A program made the translations under genes and the position numbers. DNA of 64,000 bases from Onthophagus taurus. Lineage: Eukaryota > Arthropoda > Insecta > Coleoptera > Scarabaeidae. This document shows, piece after piece, positions 24,440-37,100 of the stretch. The notes under the pieces are model-generated. The model did not search any database. It saw only the letters and a list, made by a program, of their open reading frames with translations, and was not told where the DNA came from. The DNA is taken from contig NC_091968.1 in assembly GCF_036711975.1 (NCBI RefSeq), positions 2,108,001 to 2,172,000 of the forward strand, in the 5' to 3' direction. Within the stretch, counting starts at the first letter, position 1, and every line of letters begins with the position of its first letter.

Positions 24440-24530
24440 ATGCAATAGTCTAGATACTGTTAGCAGAAGATTAAATATTGTTTGCAGAAGACTCTATATA
24501 CTGCTTCAAATAGTCTAGAAGGTTATAAGT
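24440..24530. repeat. Minisatellite, left part, split by insertion
   Basis: Contains CTATATACTGCTTCAAATAG and TCTAGAAGGTTATAAG. The same pair recurs at 28068-28108, on the other side of the hAT fragment and the 363-bp satellite, so those look inserted into one minisatellite. It is the reverse orientation of the repeat at 3661-4200. Confidence 0.65.
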
Positions 24531-24534
24531 AGTG

Positions 24535-24830
24535 ATGGAACAGATAGTGATTTTGCGAAAAGTCGGATACCCGATATTCGGCATCCCCTTCGGCCGGATT
24601 TGCGGTTATCCGGCATATCTATCCGGCCATTATGGTTATAATTTCTGGTACATTTCTGAAATGATACCCTACATTGCCACATTATTGCGATATTTGAATG
24701 AAAATGAAATTAATAAGAAAACTGATAAGGTATGTGAACTTATTTATTTGGATCCAAGATACAAAATGAACTTTTTTGATGCTGATTTAACTAACGAAGC
24801 AACTCTAAAAAGAGGATACTTTAAATGAAA
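24535..24830 (+). pseudogene. hAT transposase C-terminal remnant
   Basis: The plus strand reads EMIPYIATLLRYLNENEI, then VCELIYLDPRYKMNFFDAD. LDPRYK followed by FF is a signature near the C-terminus of hAT transposases. A CCGGATA/TATCCGG-rich stretch precedes it (24555-24630). The last residues (KRGYFK) already coincide with the first satellite monomer at 24811. Confidence 0.65.
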
Positions 24831-27790
24831 TGAATTTTATAGCGAATTTTGAAAGTTATCGATGAAAATTGCAATATGGAAAATTTTATCAAAACTTCAA
24901 ATATTGTTTTCTCAAAAACTAAAAGTTATTTTTCAAAACGGCTTTTTGCATTAAAAAGAGGATACTTTAATTAATAACTGGTGATATTTCCACAAGGATC
25001 CTTCAAGGAATTAATTTTATAGCGAACTTAGAAAATTATCGATGAAAATTGCAACATCGAAAATTTTATCAAAACTGCAAATATTGTTTTTGCAAAAACT
25101 AAAAGTTATTTTTCAAAACGTGTTGGTTTATTGGAAAGAGGACACTCTTATTAACACTTTGGGAAATTTTCTTACTCTTATTTCAAGAAGTGGATTTTAT
25201 ACGAATTTTTAAAACTTAATCGGCGAAAATTGTAAAATTCGAAAAAATTATCGATCATTTCAAAAATTTATTTCTCAAAAACTAACAGTGATTTTTCAAA
25301 ACGGCTTGTTGCATTAAAAAGAGGATGCTTTAATTAATAAATTTTGATATTTCCGCAAGGATTCTTCAAGAAATTCATTTTATAGCGAATTTTGAAAATT
25401 ATCGATGAAAATTGCAACATCGAAAATTTTATCAAAACTTTAAATATTGTTTTGGCAAAAACTAAAAGTTATTTTTCAAAACAGGATAGTTCATTGGAAA
25501 GAAGACACTTTTATTAACATTTTATGAAGTTTTCATACTCATATTCCAAGAAATCGATTTTATGCGAATTATTAAAATTTAATCGGCGAAAATTGTAAAA
25601 TTCGAAAAAATTATCGATCATTTCAAAAATTTACTTCTCAAAAACTAAAAGTGATCTTTCAAAACTGCTTGTTGCATTAAAAAGAGGATGCTTTAATTAA
25701 TAATTGGTGGTATTTCCACAAGGATCGTTCAAGCAATTAATTTTATAGCGAATTTTGAAAATTATCGATGAAAATTGCAACATCGAAAATTTTATCAAAA
25801 TTTCAAATATTGTTTTTGCAAAAAGTAAAACTTATTTTTCAAAACGTATTAGTTCAATGGAAAGAGGGCACTCTTATTAACACTTTGGAAAATTTTCATA
25901 GTCATATTCCAAGAAGTGGATTTTATACGAATTTTTAAAACTTAATCGGCGAAAATTGCAAAATTCCAAAAAAATTGTCAATCATTTCAAAAATTTATTT
26001 CTCAAAAACTAAACGTGATTTTTCAAAACGGCTTTTTACAATAAAAAGAGGATACTTTAATTAATAATTAGTGATATTTCCATAAGGATCCTTCAAAAAA
26101 TTAATTTTATAGCGAATTTTGAAAATTATCGATGAAAATAGCAACATCGAAAATTTTATCAAAACTTCAAATATTGTTTTCTCAAAAACTAAACGTTATT
26201 TTTCAAAACGGGTTGCTTCATTGGAAAGAGGACACTTTTATTAACACTTTGGGAAATTTTCATACTCATATTCCAAGGAATGGATTTTACACAAATTTTG
26301 AAAACTTAATCGGCGAAAATTGTAAAATTCGAAAAAATTAACGATCATTTCAAAAATTTATTTCTCAAAAACTAAAAGTGATTTTTCAAAATGGCTTGTT
26401 GCATTAAAAAGAGGATACTTTAATTAATAACTGGTGATATTTCCACAATGATTCTTCAAGAAATTAATTTTATCGCGAATTTTTAAGATTATCGATGAAA
26501 ATTGCAACATCGAAAATTTTATTAAAACTTCAAATATTGTTTTCACAAAAACTAAACGTGATTTTTCAAAACGGCTTGTTGCATTAAAAAGAGGATACTT
26601 TAATTAATAATTGGTGATATTTCCACAAGGATCCTTCAAGGAATTAATTTTATAGCGAATTTTGAAAATTATCGATGAAAATTGTAACATCGAAAATTTT
26701 ATCAAAACTTCAAATATTGTTTTCGCAAAAACTAAAAGTTATTTTTCAAAATGTGTTGGTTCATTGGAAAGAGGACACTTTTATTAACATTTTAGGAAAT
26801 TTTCATACTCATATTCCAAGAAATGGATTTTATACGAATTTTTAAAACTTAATCGGCGAAAATTGTAAAATTCGAAAAAATTATCGATCATTTCAAAAAT
26901 TTATTTCTCAAAAAGTAAAACTGATTTTTCAAAACGGCTTGTTGCATTAAAAAGAGGATGCTTGAATTAATAATTGGTGACATTTCCACAAGGATCCTTC
27001 AAGGAATTAATTTTATAGCGAATTTTGAAAATTATCGATGAAAATAGCAACATCGAAAATTTTATCAAAACCTCAAATATTGTTTTCTCAAAAACTAAAA
27101 GTTATTTTTCAAAACGTGTTAGTTCATTCGAAAGAGGGCACTCTTATTAACACTTTGGGAAATTTTCATACTCATATTCCAAGGAATGGATTTTATGCGA
27201 ATTTTTAAAACTTAATCGGCGAAAATTGTAAAATTCGAAAAAATTATCGATCATTTCAAAAATGTATTACTCAAAAACTAAAACTGATTTTTCAAAACTG
27301 CTTGTTGCATTAAAAAGAGGATACTTTAAATAATAATTGGTGGTATTTCCACAAGGATCCTTCAAGGAATTAATTTTATAGCGAATTTTGAAAATTATCG
27401 ATGAAAATAGCAACATCGAAAATTTTATCAAAACTGCAAACATTGTTTTTGCAAAAACTAAAAGTTATTTTTCAAAACATGTTGGTTCATTGGAAAGAGG
27501 ACACTGTTATTAACACTTTGGGAAATTTTCATTCTCATATTCCAAGGAATGGATTTTATACGAATTTTTAAAACTTAATCAGCGAAAATTATAAATTCGA
27601 AAAAATTATCGATCATTTGAAAAATTTATTTCTCAAAAACTAACAGTGATTTTTCAAAACGGCTTGTTGCATTAAAAAGAGGACGCTTTAATTAATAATT
27701 GGTGGTATTTCCACAAGAATCCTTCAAGGAATTAATTTTATAGCGAATTTTGAAAATTATCGATGAAAATTGCAACATCGAAAATGTAAT
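24808..27790. repeat. Dimeric ~363-bp satellite array
   Basis: Two related monomers of about 181 bp alternate. A begins AAAGAGGATACTTTAATTAA and contains AATTATCGATGAAAATTGCA; B begins AAAGAGGACACTTTTATTAA and contains AACTTAATCGGCGAAAATTG. Both end in CTCAAAAACTAAAAGT(G/T)ATTTTTCAAAAC. The A start recurs at about 25317, 25679, 26045, 26407, 26588, 26951, 27314 and 27676, giving periods of 362-366 except one of 181, where two A monomers are adjacent. The array ends within an A monomer near 27785. Confidence 0.93.
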
Positions 27791-27929
27791 GTGATGATAA
27801 ATTACAAGCGAAGAGAAAGAAACTAGACGAAACTGTAACAAGAGATTTTATATATCGTATTAAGATTGTTACAATGAGGTTGCTAAAGGCAAACCTGATA
27901 TTTTTCTTAAAACAGATAGTGTCCATAGA

Positions 27930-28110
27930 AGTCTATATGGTGTTTGAAATAGTCTAAAAACTGGTGGCAGAAGACAGATACTGCCTATAGAAGATTATAT
28001 ACTGCTTGAAATCGTCTAGAAACTGCTGGCAGAAGATTAAATTCTGTTGGCAGAGAACAAATACAAGTCTATATACTGCTTGAAATAGTCTAGAAGGTTA
28101 TAAGAGGTTA
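27930..28110. repeat. Minisatellite, right part, 3' of MFS B
   Basis: Variants of CTTGAAATAGTCTAGAAACT and GGCAGAAGATTAAATTCTGT recur about every 35-45 nt, continuing the repeat seen at 24440-24530. Confidence 0.65.
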
Positions 28111-28148
28111 TGTTTTGCCAAATTTTTAGTTTAAAATTATTAATCATC

Positions 28149-29898
28149 TTACTCAAGCGCTTTATTGTCTGTATTTGGTAACAAAAAAACTAGCATCGAA
28201 CATATCAAAATCGTACATCCTATCGTTAAAAACGGTGGTAGGCACCCTATTTTCAATAAAACGGGAAAAAGCATATTTCCGGATAATATTCCCACTCGAG
28301 CCATGGTAAAAATTATAGCTAATCCAACAGTTCTGAAATTAAAACAAATAATTAATTCCAAAAAAAGTAACAAGGTTAAGAAAGAACCTTAAACTTGTAG
28401 GAAAGACATCAACAGAAATAGTCATTAAAACATCAGTACAAACAGTTCCTAAGCCAGTGTTTATCGCAGCCAAAGCAGTCATCATTGCGATGTTGACCGA
28501 GAAATAGATGAAGAATCCAGCTAAACCGCTGATGACACCAATAACGATTAAAATTGGTTTCTTTCCCAATTTATTTATCGTTAATTCGATGATTAAAAAG
28601 GCTAATATGGTTGAGGTGAATATAATTGAAGAGTTTATGTAGACTGAGCTATCAGGATTCTGCGAAATTAAAATGATTATATAAAATCGGTAATAAATAA
28701 ATAAACTTACCTCGTTACAATTATCTAATTCCGCAGTCGAATTAATATTAGTAAAATTTTGAATCATTTTACAAAAATCAGCATCACTATTTGGATTATT
28801 TGTCTTATAATCAGTTAAAATAGTAAAAATTTGTGGCAACCAAGTCCTTAAACTATTCATACACGCCACAAATCCAACTTGAATCAAACCAATCAACAAA
28901 AAATTCCATAAATAATCTCGTTGAAACAACGGTTTAATTTGTTGAACCCCATTTTTTAAAGCTTGAATCGAAGAAGTACTCTCAACCCTTTTATCTTCGT
29001 TGATAAGCTTTTTAACCGGATAATTTTCGGGGGATTTCCCCGTATTCAAACAAAAAACTTTTTGGAAAACTCTTAAAGCTTCCTCATTTTTACCAGCTGT
29101 CATCAAATATTTCGGATTTTCCGGTATGAAAAAGTGCCCAATCGAACTGATGATGCAAGGAAACGAACTTATCATCAAAAAAAAGTTCCACGACTTTAAC
29201 GTTCCGTTTAAGAACTTAACGTTCCAATTCAACGGTATTATCAACCAGGCTAAAAGAGGCACCACCATATTTCCCGCCGCATAAACAAGCCCTATTAAAA
29301 GCACAACTTGAGCTCGATATTGCGAGGAATGATATTCAGATAACACTGATGTTAATGTACCAATGGGACCACTTATACTAAAAATTAGAAATGAAACGTT
29401 GACAAGTTGTTTAAAACGAAGTTTTTGTCTTACATAAATCCAGAAAAAAATTTTAAAACCACCAACATTTTATAAGTCTGCGAAATTCCGGTTAAAATAA
29501 TAAAAAAGGCGTTTATCGCAAAACAAGACACGATTATTTTCTTTCTTCCTATCGTATCGGCCATAAAACCCCATATAAAAGCACTCGGAATCATTCCTAA
29601 ATATGTAATACTATTTAAAAGTCCGGCTTGTTCTAAAGTTATTTGTAAATCACATCGAGCTATTGGTATAACATAAGACATCGTCGTCAAATCAAAATTT
29701 ATAGCGAAATAACTTGCTATTATTAATAATATGAGGAAAATATTGAATTTTCCGAAATGCGCCTCAGAAATTGCCGTTTCAAAATCGACTGGTTCTAAAA
29801 AAAAATTAAATAAAATTTTATTATTAAAAATAACACTTTAAAACTACATTTTTACCTTCATAATTAATTAATTCTTTGTTAATCGTTTTTGAAGTCAT
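28149..29898 (-). CDS. SV2-like MFS transporter B
   Basis: Tandem paralogue of MFS A, predicted 12-TM transporter, substrate unknown. Exons (minus): 29898-29856, 29794-29434, 29377-28711, 28659-28388, 28332-28149; 1527 nt, 508 aa, all phases consistent. Start ATG 29898 (MTSKTINKELINYE). Motifs: EPVDFETAISEAHFGKFN, GFMADTIGRKKII, PENPKYLM; it ends FLLPNTDNKALE. All four introns are short (61, 56, 51, 55 nt), so this copy shows the uninterrupted layout. Intron positions and phases equal those of copy A. The last donor is GTTCTT rather than GTAAGT-like, but exon length (272 nt) equals that of copy A. No defect is visible. Confidence 0.94.
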
Positions 29899-30249
29899 TT
29901 TTAGTTACACCGTGTGAGTTTCTAAAATAAAATATTTAAACCTGAAAAACCTTTTAAAACTCAGAGACAATTGCATGATTATAATTTTAAAATTTCCATG
30001 TTTTGATCTGTAAACAAACCAGAAGATAAGTTAAATATACAAAAGCGTAAATTTTCTCCACGAAACTAAATCTTTTTACACCGACGATCTAAAATTTTGT
30101 ACTAGAAACTTCCGCATTTATTAAACATCCTTTTGGATGTTGCAACCTTAATCTGAAGCATGTGCGAGATGAACTTCGTACTCCAATAAACCCGGAAGAT
30201 GTTGTTATAATATTATTATTGATTAATTATTTTCTTATGATAAGATAAT
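29899..30249. other. MFS B upstream region
   Basis: AT-rich intergenic sequence between the start of MFS B and the 350-bp satellite. No gene or convincing promoter element is seen. Confidence 0.4.
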
Positions 30250-33200
30250 TCAAAAAGTTTGAAAGTTAATAAATAAATATGCGAAATAGTTGGAACGAAA
30301 TTGTTTATGGATTATGTTTTTGTGAGTTATTATGAACATTTTTTATTAATATTATTCCCAACCAAACTCTTTAATTTTTGAGTTAATAACCATTTTGTTA
30401 TTAAAAGAATTTAATTTGAAATATTTGTGTTATTCGCTGGGTTGGTAATAATCATAGTTAGGTTATAATTGCTTGTGGATAATGATTTCTTGGTTCATAA
30501 CGAACAATTTTCATCCATAACATTTTCTCCCATCATCTTCACTTTGCGAGATATGATAAAAATGTTTATCCAAAAACGTCAATTTTGCCTTTTTCAGATT
30601 TTTTGGTTTATAACAAAAAATGCGAAATAGTTGGAACAAAATTGTTTATGGATTATGTTTTTGTGAGTTATTATGAACATTTTTTATTTATAAATAATTT
30701 TTATTAATATCATACTCAACCACACTCTTTAATTTTTGAGTTAACCATTTTGTTGTTAAAAACCTTATTTTGACATATTTGGTATTTTAATTCGCTGGGT
30801 TGGTAATAATCATAGTTGGGTCATAATCGCTAGTGGATAATGTAGTATTGATTCATAACGAACAATTCTCATCCATAACATTTTCTCCCATCATTTTCAC
30901 TTTGCGAGATATACCAAATGTGATGTTTATCCAAAATCGACAATTTTGCCTTTTTCAGACTTTTTGGTTTATAACAAAAAATGCGAAACAGTTGGAACGA
31001 AATTGTTTATGGATTATGTTTTTGTGACTTATTATGAACATTTTTATTAATATCACTCTCAACCACGTTCTATAATTTTTGAGTTAATAACAATTTTGTT
31101 GTTAAAAGCCATTAATTAGAAATATTTGGGTTTTTGATTCGCTGGGTTTGTAATAGTCATAGTTAGGTTATAATTGCTTGTGGATAATGCTTTATTCGTT
31201 TATAACGAACAATTCTCATCAATAACATTTTCTCCCATCATTTTCAGTTTGCGAGATATGATCATAGGATGTGATAAAAATGTTTATCCAAAAACGTCAA
31301 TTTCGACATTTTCAGATTTTTTGGTTTATAACAAAAAATGGGAAATAGTTGGAACGAAATTGTTTATGGATTATGTTTTTATGACTTATTATGAACATTT
31401 TTTATTAATATCATTCCCAACCACACTCTTTAATTTTTGAGTTAATAGCCATTTTGCTGTTAAAAGCCTTTAATTTGAAATATTTGGGATTTAAATTCGC
31501 TGGGTTGGTAATAGTCTTAGTTGGGTTATAATTGCTTGTGGATAATGGTTTCTTGGTTCATAACGAACAATTCTCATTCATAACATTTTCTCCCATCACT
31601 TTCAGTTTGTGAGATGTGATAAAAATGTTTATCCAAAAACGTCAATTTTGACATTTTCAGATTTTTCGGATTATAACAAAAAATACAAAATAGTCGGAAC
31701 GAAATTGTTTATGAATTATGTTTTTGTGACATATTATGAACAATTTTTAATAATATCATTCTGAACCCCGCTCTGTAATTTTTGAGTTAATAACCATTTT
31801 GTTGTTAAAAGCTATTAATTTGAAACATTCTGATTTCAAATTCCCTGGATTGGTAATAGTCATAGTTGCGTTATAATCGCTTGTGGATAATGTTTTATTG
31901 GGTCATAACGAACAATTATTATCCATAACATTTTCTCCCATCATTTTCACTTTGCGAGATATGATAAAAATATTTATCCAAAAACGTCAATTCTGCCTTT
32001 TTCAGATTTTTTGGTTTATAGCAAAAAATACGAAATAGTTGGAACAAAATTGTTTATGGATTATGTTTTTGTGAGTTATTATGAACATTTTTTATTAATA
32101 TCATTCTTAACCACGCTCTTTAATTTTTGAGTTAATAATCATTTTGTTGTTAAAAACCACCTTTAATTTGAAATATTTGGGATTTTAAATTCGCTGGGTT
32201 GGTAACAATCATAGTTAGGTTATAATGGCTTATGGATAATATTTTATTCGATCCTAACGAACAATTCTCATCCATAACATTTTCTCCCATCATTTTCACT
32301 TTGCGAGATATGATACAAATGTTTGTCCAAAAACGTCAATTTTACCTTTTTCAGATTTTTTGGTTTATAACAAAAAATGCGAAATAGTTGGAACGAAATA
32401 GTTTATGAACTATGTTTTTGTGACTCATTGTGAACAATTTTTATTAATATAATTCGTAACTACATTCTTTAAGTTTTGAGTTAATAACAATTTTGTTGTT
32501 AAAACCCATTCATTTGAAATATTTGGGTTTTTGATTCGCTGGGTTTGTAATAGTCATAGTTAGGTTATAATTGTTTGTGGATAATGTTTTATTCGTTTAT
32601 AACGAACAATTCTCATCAATAACATTTTCTCCCATCATTTTCAGTTTGCGAGATATGATCATAGAATGTGATAAAAATGTTTATCCAAAAACGTCAATTT
32701 CGACATTTTCAGATTTTTTGGTTTATAACAAAAAATGGGAAATAGTGGAAACGAATTTGTTTATGGATTATGTTTTTATGACTTATTATGAACATTTTTT
32801 ATTAATATCATTCCCAACCACGCTCTTTAATTTTTGAGTTAATAACCATTTTGTTGTTAAAAACCTTTAATTTGAAATAGTTGGGGTTTTAAATTCGCTG
32901 GGTTGGTAATAATCATACTTAGGGTATAATCGCTTGTGGATAATGTTTTCTTGGTTCATATCGAAGAATTCTCATCCATAACATTTTCTCCCATCATTTT
33001 CAGTTTGCGAAATATGATATAAATGTTTATCCAAAAACGTCAATTTTAACTTTTTCAGATTTCTTGGCTTATAACAATAACTGCGAAATAGTTGGAACGA
33101 AATTGTTTATAGATTATGTTTTTGTGAGTTATTATGAACAATTTTTATTAATATCATTCTCATCCATGGTTTTTAATTTTTGAATTAATAGCCATTTTGT

Positions 33201-33880
33201 TGTTAAAACCTTTAATTTGAAATATTTGAGTTTTTAAGTCACTAGGTTGGTAATAGTCATAGTTGAGTTATAATCGCTTGCTGGTAATGTTCTATTCGTT
33301 CATAACGAGCAATTCTTATCCATAACATTTTCTCCCATTATTTTCACTTTGTGAGATATGATAAAAATATTGATCCAAAAACGTCAATTTTAACTTTTTC
33401 AGATTTCTTGGTTTATAACAAAATCTGCGAAATAGTTGGAACGAAATTGTTTATGGATTATGTTTTTGTGACTTATAATGAACAATATTTATTAATATCA
33501 TTCTCAACCACGGTCTTTAGTTTTTGAGTTAACAACCATTCTGTAGTTAAAAACCTTTAATTTGAAATATTTGGGTTTTTGATTCGTTGCGTTGGTAATA
33601 GTCATAGTTAGGTTATAATTGCTTGTGGATAATGTTTTCTTGATTCATAACGAACAATTTTTATCCATAACATTTTCTCCCATCATCTTCACTTTGCGAG
33701 ATATGATAAAAATGTTTATCCAAAAACGTCAATTTTGCCTTTTTCAAATTTTTTGGTTTATAACAAAAAATGCCAAATAGTTAGAACGAAATTGTTTATA
33801 TATTATATTATTATGAGTTATTATGGACATTTTTTATTAATATCATTTTCCTTAATTTTTGAGATAAAACCATTTTAACA
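30250..33880. repeat. ~350-bp tandem satellite, about 10 copies
   Basis: Each unit carries GCGAAATAGTTGGAACGAAA, then TTGTTTATGGATTATGTTTT, GGGTTGGTAATAATCATAGT and CATAACATTTTCTCCCATCA. The GAAATAGTTGG mark falls at about 30280, 30624, 30982, 31342, 31690, 32033, 32379, 32738, 33087, 33428 and 33778 (periods 341-360). Open frames inside it are just repeat translations. It fills the gap between MFS B and MFS C. Confidence 0.93.
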
Positions 33881-34164
33881 ATACCCAGAAAATCCTCGTT
33901 TTTGAAGTACAATTTTTGCAAGGTTGGCAAATACACAACTTTGAAGGACAATTGGGAATAATCATAAAATTCTTCTGCTTTTTCGGAACTTTAGCTGTTT
34001 TTCCTTTCAAGGCTAAGGCCGTCCAAAAAACTTAGGAACGAAGTCTTACTGTTTTTTAAATCAATTAAACATTAATTAAAAGTTTTAAAATTCGTTTATT
34101 GACAAGATATATAAAATAAGAAAATCCTAATCTGAAATCTTAATTCTTGAAAATTCCACCAATT
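33881..34164. other. Spacer 3' of MFS C
   Basis: No feature is seen between the satellite end and the MFS C stop codon. Confidence 0.4.
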
Positions 34165-37100
34165 TTATTGTAGGGCTTTCATGTCAGTATTTGGTATCAA
34201 AAACGTGATGAGAACTGCTATTAAAATACATGATCCGATAAGAATAAATGGGGGTAAACAGCCTAATTCTAATAAAATTGGAAAAATTACGTTTCCTCCC
34301 ATAGCCCCCATTCTTCCTATCATTAAAGCTAGAGATATAGCAAATGTTCTGAAAAAAAAATTAGTAAAGATATGAATGTTGTTAAAACTTTTTTTACCTC
34401 AAAGTCGTAGGAAATAAATCGACAACAACCGATAATTGAACATTTATACAAACACCAAGCAAGGAAATAAATATTGCTGAAAGTGCAGTTGTAGTTGCAG
34501 TATTTTGGGCGAAATATATGCAAAATCCTGAAATTCCACTGATAGTTCCAAGAACAACTAAAATAAAATAAAAATATAAATATCATAAAAATAATAAATT
34601 TCGATACAAACCTAACAAACTCTTTTTCCCAACTTTATTAATAACAATACTAGCTATTATAGTCGTTATAATTGAAGCAGCACCAATAATTAAAACGTTC
34701 GTATAAACACCTCCAACAGATTTATTAACAATACATTCAACATTTGACGATACATTTTGATTTGGAGTAATAATTTCTAACATTTCACATAAACTCGCAG
34801 TTTTATCATATTTCGCTTGATAATCATTAATAGCTGTGAATATTTGTGGTAACCATAATCTTAATGTATTTGTTCTAAAAAAACATAATTAACCAAAATA
34901 ATTACAGTAAAACAAAAATGGATTAATTAGGGGGAAGGAATTGTCCATTATAGTTAAAAGTCCTTTATATGAAAAATTTTTAATGAATAAATAATTGATA
35001 ACTAACAATTAAAACTAGAACTAACACTAGACTTAGAAGTAGAAACATTCGGGTTTAGCCGAACGTCTCTTAAGACGGCTAAATGCGAATGATTCTAGTT
35101 CAAAGTCTTGTGTTAGTTCTAGTGGGTGGTGCAAAACTAGAACTAACACTAGATCGAGAACTGGAAACATTCGGGTTTAGCCGCACGTCTCTCAAGACGG
35201 CTAAACCCGAATGATTCTACTTCTAGGTCTGGTGTTAGTTCTAATGACAGTCAGTGTAAAACTAGAACTAACACTAGACCTAGAACTAGAAACATTCGGG
35301 ATTAGCCGAACGTCTCTTAAGACGGCTAAACCCGAATGATTCTAGTTCTAGGTCTTGTGTTAGTTCTAGTGGGTGGTGCAAAACTACGACTAACACTAGG
35401 CTTAGAACGAGAATCATTCGGGTTTAGCCGAACGTCTCTTAAGACGGCTAAACCCGAATGATTCTAGTTCTAGATCTAGTGTTAGTCCTAGTTTTGCACC
35501 AGCCACTAGAACTAATACAAGACCCAGAACGAGAATCATTCGGGTTTAGCCGCACGTCTCTTAAGACGGCTAAATCCGAATGATTCTAGTTCTAGATCTA
35601 GTGTTAGTCCTAGTTTTGCACCAGCCACTAGAACTAATACAAGACCCAGAACGAGAATCATTCGGGTTTAGTCGCACGTCTCTTAAGACGGCTAAATCCG
35701 AATGATTCTAGTTCTAGATCTAGTGTTAGTCCTAGTTTTGCACCAGCCACTAGAACTAATACAAGACCCAGAACGAGAATCATTCGGGTTTAGCCGCACG
35801 TTTCTTAAGACGGCTAAATCCGAATGATTCTAGTTCTAGATCTAGTGTTAGTCCTAGTTTTGCACCAGCCACTAGAACTAATACAAGACCCAGAACGAGA
35901 ATCATTCGGGTTTAGCCGCACGTCTCTCAAGACGGCTAAATCCGAATGATTCTACTTCTAGGTCTAGTGTTAGTTCTAATGACAGTCAGTGTAAAACTAG
36001 AACTAACACTAGACCTAGAACTAGAAACATTCGGGTTTAGCCGCACGTCTCTCAAGATGGCTAAACCCGAATGATTCTAGTTCTAGATCTAGTGTTAGTC
36101 CTAGTTTTGCACCAGCCACTAGAACTAATACAAGACCTAGAACGAGAATCATTCGGGTTTAGCCGCACGTCTCTCAAGACGGCTAAACCCGAATGATTCT
36201 ACTTCTAGGTCTAGTGTTAGTTCTAATGACAGTCAGTGTAAAACTAGAATTAACACTAGACCCAGAACTAGAAACATTCGGGTTTAGCCGAACGTCTCTT
36301 AAGACGGCTAAACCCGAATGATTCTCGTTCTAGATCTAGTGTTAGTCCTAGTTTTGCACCAGCCACTAGAACTAATACAAGACCTAGAACGAGAATCATT
36401 CGGGTTTAGCCGCACGTCTCTCAAGACGGCTAAATCCGAATGATTCTACTTCTAGGTCTAGTGTTAGTTCTAATGACAGTCAGTGTAAAACTAGAACTAA
36501 CACTAGACCTAGAACTAGAAACATTCGGGATTAGCCGAACGTCTCTTAAGACGGCTAAACCCGAATGATTCTAGTTCTAGATCTAGTGTAGTCCTAGTTT
36601 TGCACCACCCACTAAAACTAATACAAGATCCAGAACGAGAATCATTCGGGTTTAGCCGCACGTCTCTTAAGACGGCTAAACCCGAATGATTCTAGTTCTA
36701 GATCTAGTGTTAGTCCTAGTTTTGCACCAGCCACTAGAACTAATACAAGACCCAGAACGAGAATCATTCGGGTTTAGCCGCACATCTCTCAAGACGGCTA
36801 AACCCGAATGATTCTACTTCTAGGTCTACTGTTAGTTCTAATGACAGTCAGTGTAAAACTAGAACTAACACTAAACCTAGTACTAAAAAACATTCGGGCT
36901 TAGCCGAACGTCTCTTAAGACGGCTAAACCCGATTGATTCTAGTTCTAGATCTAGTGTTAGTCCTAGTTTTGCACCAGCCACTAGAACTAATACAAGACC
37001 TAGAACGAGAATCATTCGGGTTTAGCCGCACGTCTCTCAAGACGGCTAAATCCGAATGATTCTACTTCTAGGTCTAGTGTTAGTTCTAATGACAGTCAGT

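Noticed and set aside
31174-32837. Two nearly identical ~88-aa open frames in the 350-bp repeat as a small gene family
   Set aside because: They are translations of satellite units; other copies break the frame, and no start context or domain is seen.
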